Assembly: GCF_004402485.1 (NCBI RefSeq)
Contig: NZ_SOFG01000009.1
Location: 78,247-142,246 of the forward strand
Length of the DNA: 64,000 nucleotides
Direction: 5' to 3'
Source of the DNA: Cryobacterium algoricola
Lineage (GTDB): Bacteria > Actinomycetota > Actinomycetes > Actinomycetales > Microbacteriaceae
Shown one piece after another: positions 63,946-64,000 of the stretch. Below the pieces are notes generated by a model. That model had not been told where the DNA came from. It was given only the letters and a program-made list of their open reading frames with translations, and ran no database searches. How positions within the stretch are numbered: the stretch's first letter is position 1; each line of letters begins with the position of its first letter. Both the position numbers and the translations under genes were made by a program.

Positions 63946-64000
63946 TGGCGGGACGACCACGACTTCCGATTAGTACGTTCGGTGCCATCAAGACGACCAA
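63945..64000 (+). CDS. Integrase, first 18 codons (runs off right edge)
   Basis: ATG 63945 shares its A with the excisionase stop. The start MAGRPRLPISTFGAIKT matches the N-terminus usual for tyrosine integrases of actinobacterial integrative elements. With the tRNA and excisionase it marks the left end of an inserted element whose body is beyond the window. Confidence 0.62.
   Translation, partial: MAGRPRLPISTFGAIKTT

Overview
The window is 64 kb of very GC-rich DNA from an actinobacterium. Core gene order (comEA-comEC ... holA ... rpsT / lepA-hemW-hrcA-dnaJ-rsmE-HIT-phoH-ybeY-corC-era ... leuA ... recO-uppS-dsbA-dus-dgt-dnaG), GTG and TTG starts, a DUF222/HNH gene and tandem DUF4870 genes point to Micrococcales, most likely Microbacteriaceae (Cryobacterium/Leifsonia-like). 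The genus is inference; the sequence carries no rRNA.

Layout. 0-9.2 kb: truncated DUF222/HNH gene (minus), pabB, leuS, comEA, comEC. 9.2-13.4 kb: an insertion separating comEC from holA, with a decayed collinear piece of comEC, an orphan hypothetical gene, a DHDPS/NAL-family aldolase, an EamA exporter and a divergent MocR regulator. 13.4-18.0 kb: holA, then a second insertion made of an autoregulated ribbon-helix-helix gene, a DUF4097 gene and an ABC-2 exporter, closed by a two-way terminator before rpsT. 18.5-31.3 kb: alpha/beta hydrolase, lepA, a DUF1990 gene, hemW, two DUF4870 genes, then a CIRCE-controlled hrcA-dnaJ-rsmE run and the HIT-phoH-ybeY-corC-era run. 31.5-39.7 kb: an esterase coupled to an MprF-like aminoacyl-phosphatidylglycerol synthase, then a two-component system with a MacB/FtsX-type ABC transporter. 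39.8-48.6 kb: leuA behind a leader-peptide attenuator, a conserved hypothetical, a TRIC-type channel, recO, uppS, a DsbA/FrnE protein with a coupled 43-aa microprotein, dusB, dgt. 48.6-58.2 kb: dnaG and a peptide ABC operon with a fused two-ATPase protein, an extra ATPase and a D-2-hydroxyacid dehydrogenase. 58.2-63.5 kb: tRNA-Asn, a histidine-kinase-like protein lacking its phosphoacceptor His, azlCD, def, a DMT transporter, a GT4 glycosyltransferase and tRNA-Met. From 63.5 kb on, an excisionase-like gene and the first codons of an integrase show that an integrative element starts at tRNA-Met and runs off the right edge.

The main regulatory signal is a recurring arrangement in which a TANNNT -10 hexamer lies exactly six bases before the start codon. 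This places transcription start on the first base of the start codon, so leaderless mRNAs look common. It is seen at the HNH gene, pabB, comEA, HIT, the 35.5-kb kinase, the MacB ATPase, the leuA leader peptide, dnaG, def and the DMT gene. Other readable control elements are a 19-bp palindromic operator between -35 and -10 of the RHH gene, a CIRCE site before hrcA, the leuA attenuator, and paired direct repeats flanking the shared start of the EamA/MocR pair.
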